IMG/VR virus record: IMGVR_UViG_3300037149_000105
Location: 62,001-126,000 of that record
Reading direction: 5' to 3' (one strand)
Length of the DNA: 64,000 nucleotides
Source: a virus
The notes under the pieces are model-generated. The model saw only the letters and a list, made by a program, of their open reading frames with translations, made no database searches and was not told the origin of the DNA. A program made the translations under genes and the position numbers. This document shows, piece after piece, positions 62,749-64,000 of this stretch (position 1 is the first letter of the stretch; each line of letters opens with the position of its first letter).

Positions 62749-64000
62749 TTAATAGGTTGGAAGAGCGACCAAGAAGCCCTGCAATATTGTTAATACTCCA
62801 GGATTAATGGTTTGGAATGAGAAGGTTCCACTGGCCTTGGCCCCATTGGCAGTATTAATTAGTGTAATATCCAAGGAATTGCTTTGGATTCCAAGAGGAG
62901 CATTGGTCATATAACCATTTTGAAGCCCCTCAAATACTAGTTTAATAACGACAATTCCAGTGCTGCTAATTGACTCGATAACCCCCACCATATTTGAGTA
63001 GGCTCCAGTGTTGCTATTGACAGTGGTAGTGACCTGAAGCTGAGAAGCTGTTACCCCGGCTGGGATGCCGCTTCCATAAATATAGAAGCTCTGGTTGGGT
63101 CGGGGATTGATGGCTTGAATGTCGCCAGGAACTAAACCGATTGTACCCAAGAAGCCGGTTTGCGACCCACTGATAGAGTCAGGTCCAGTTTGTAGCGCAC
63201 CCAAAGGAGTGATGGTTTGCACCTGGAGATTCAAGGTTGCGCTGACGGTAGCTCCATCCGAATCAGTAACGGTGAACTCAACTGGTTGATTGAAGAGCGC
63301 AGTTGTCCCTGTAGTGGCGAGAACCCCACCCTCTGAAAGACTAACTCCGGTGGGTAGCACAGAGGCTAGATTGCAACTGTTACTGAGTGACTGAGAACAA
63401 GAGACTGTTTTTGGCAGAGTATCGGTTGGGGAAAGCTGGAAGGGGATGTTGATCACGCCTCTGATGGTCTGGTTGGTAACCGTGTCGGTAACCTGGACGG
63501 TTCCAACGTAGTTGTAGAACAATGTCTTGGTCAAACCAGAAACGGCAGGAACGGTATTTGTCAGAGTTGACCAAGGGAACAGACCGGTTCCAGAGTAGAG
63601 ACCACTACCTCCCGTGGCTGACACTGTGTAGGTTCCGGTTGCTCCAGTAGTAGTCAGGGTTCCTGTTGCCGCAACCGTAACGGTCCACCCATTTGCCAAC
63701 AGCCCACCACTTGCGGGGTCAGAACATTCCCAGACATAACCTGTTCCGCTCCCTCCGGTCGCAGCTAGCGTGTAACTAAAAGGCTGCCCGTTGGGGATAA
63801 TGGGGAGTGAAGAGGTGGTGATGGCTAATGTAGTGTTAACAATAGTGATGCTAAAGGTTGCAGTGGTGGTATCACTGATCCCATCAGTCAGTTGGAAAGT
63901 GGTGTTGTAGGTTCCGGTCCCCGCCGTGATGTTACCAGCCGTGATGGTTCCGGCAGAGTTCATTGACATCCCAGACGGGAGGGGAGTAGTTGTGGCCCAG
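62749..64000 (-). CDS. Ig-like repeat protein (5' end outside the window)
   Basis: The frame continues unbroken to the right edge, where the segment TTTPLPSGMSMNSAGTITAG is a typical putative-Ig motif (LPxGhxhxxxGxIxG), so the apparent ATG at 63969 is internal. Further Ig-like units appear (LPTGVSLSEGGVLATTGTT). The product is at least 417 residues, Thr/Ser-rich and low in charge. It is a likely adhesive virion surface protein, paired with the adjacent 692-aa gene. Confidence 0.75.
   Translation of the reverse strand, partial: WATTTPLPSGMSMNSAGTITAGNITAGTGTYNTTFQLTDGISDTTTATFSITIVNTTLAITTSSLPIIPNGQPFSYTLAATGGSGTGYVWECSDPASGGLLANGWTVTVAATGTLTTTGATGTYTVSATGGSGLYSGTGLFPWSTLTNTVPAVSGLTKTLFYNYVGTVQVTDTVTNQTIRGVINIPFQLSPTDTLPKTVSCSQSLSNSCNLASVLPTGVSLSEGGVLATTGTTALFNQPVEFTVTDSDGATVSATLNLQVQTITPLGALQTGPDSISGSQTGFLGTIGLVPGDIQAINPRPNQSFYIYGSGIPAGVTASQLQVTTTVNSNTGAYSNMVGVIESISSTGIVVIKLVFEGLQNGYMTNAPLGIQSNSLDITLINTANGAKASGTFSFQTINPGVLTILQGFLVALPTY

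Overview
This window looks like part of the genome of a large virulent tailed phage, most likely a big myovirus. It carries a replicative-helicase-type ATPase, baseplate and Ig-like virion genes, a dense tRNA array with its own tmRNA, several free-standing homing endonucleases, and dozens of tiny early-type ORFs. I see no integrase, plasmid or chromosomal housekeeping operon. The host cannot be named from the sequence alone.

Layout. (1) 1-14.3 kb, all plus strand: tightly packed genes with many 1-4 base overlaps. They include the C-terminal part of a DnaB-like helicase, a HAD phosphatase, three calcineurin-type phosphoesterases, a proteasome/HslV-like Ntn hydrolase, a YiiX-like cysteine hydrolase, a nucleotidyltransferase fused to a MESH1-like HD domain, a LAGLIDADG endonuclease and an N4BP2-like P-loop kinase. 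(2) 14.3-26.4 kb: two tandem promoters open a tRNA/ncRNA island. It holds about 17 recognisable tRNAs, several tRNA-like or interrupted tRNAs, a complete tmRNA, three HNH genes lodged among or overlapping tRNAs, and roughly 5 kb of non-coding, hairpin-rich sequence that neither tRNAs nor ORFs explain. (3) 26.4-39.8 kb, mostly plus strand: small early-type transcription units. Many are preceded by a shared promoter type (-35 TATACA, 17-18 bases, -10 TATAMT) and closed by hairpin terminators. Here lie a GT-D glycosyltransferase, a structured ncRNA of about 277 nt with its own promoter and terminator, two 2H phosphoesterases, a vWA protein, a Ro60/DUF2828-like TROVE-vWA protein with a structured leader, and a zinc/OB-fold protein. 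(4) 39.8-64 kb, all minus strand: virion and virion-associated genes. These are two large proteins sharing a WCT-motif domain, a PD-(D/E)XK endonuclease, a 2.2-kilo-residue polyvalent protein (kinase-like, CCA-adding-like nucleotidyltransferase, ADP-ribosyltransferase and acetyltransferase-like modules), baseplate genes including a J-like wedge protein, and Ig-like repeat proteins running off the right edge.

How it may fit together. The recurring theme is RNA: tRNAs, tmRNA, large structured RNAs, a Ro60-like RNA-binding protein, 2H phosphodiesterases, a polynucleotide-kinase-like protein, several phosphoesterases and a CCA-adding domain. This suggests a phage that rebuilds, repairs and quality-controls RNA during infection. 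That synthesis is inference. Individual calls rest on motifs read by eye; no database search was possible.
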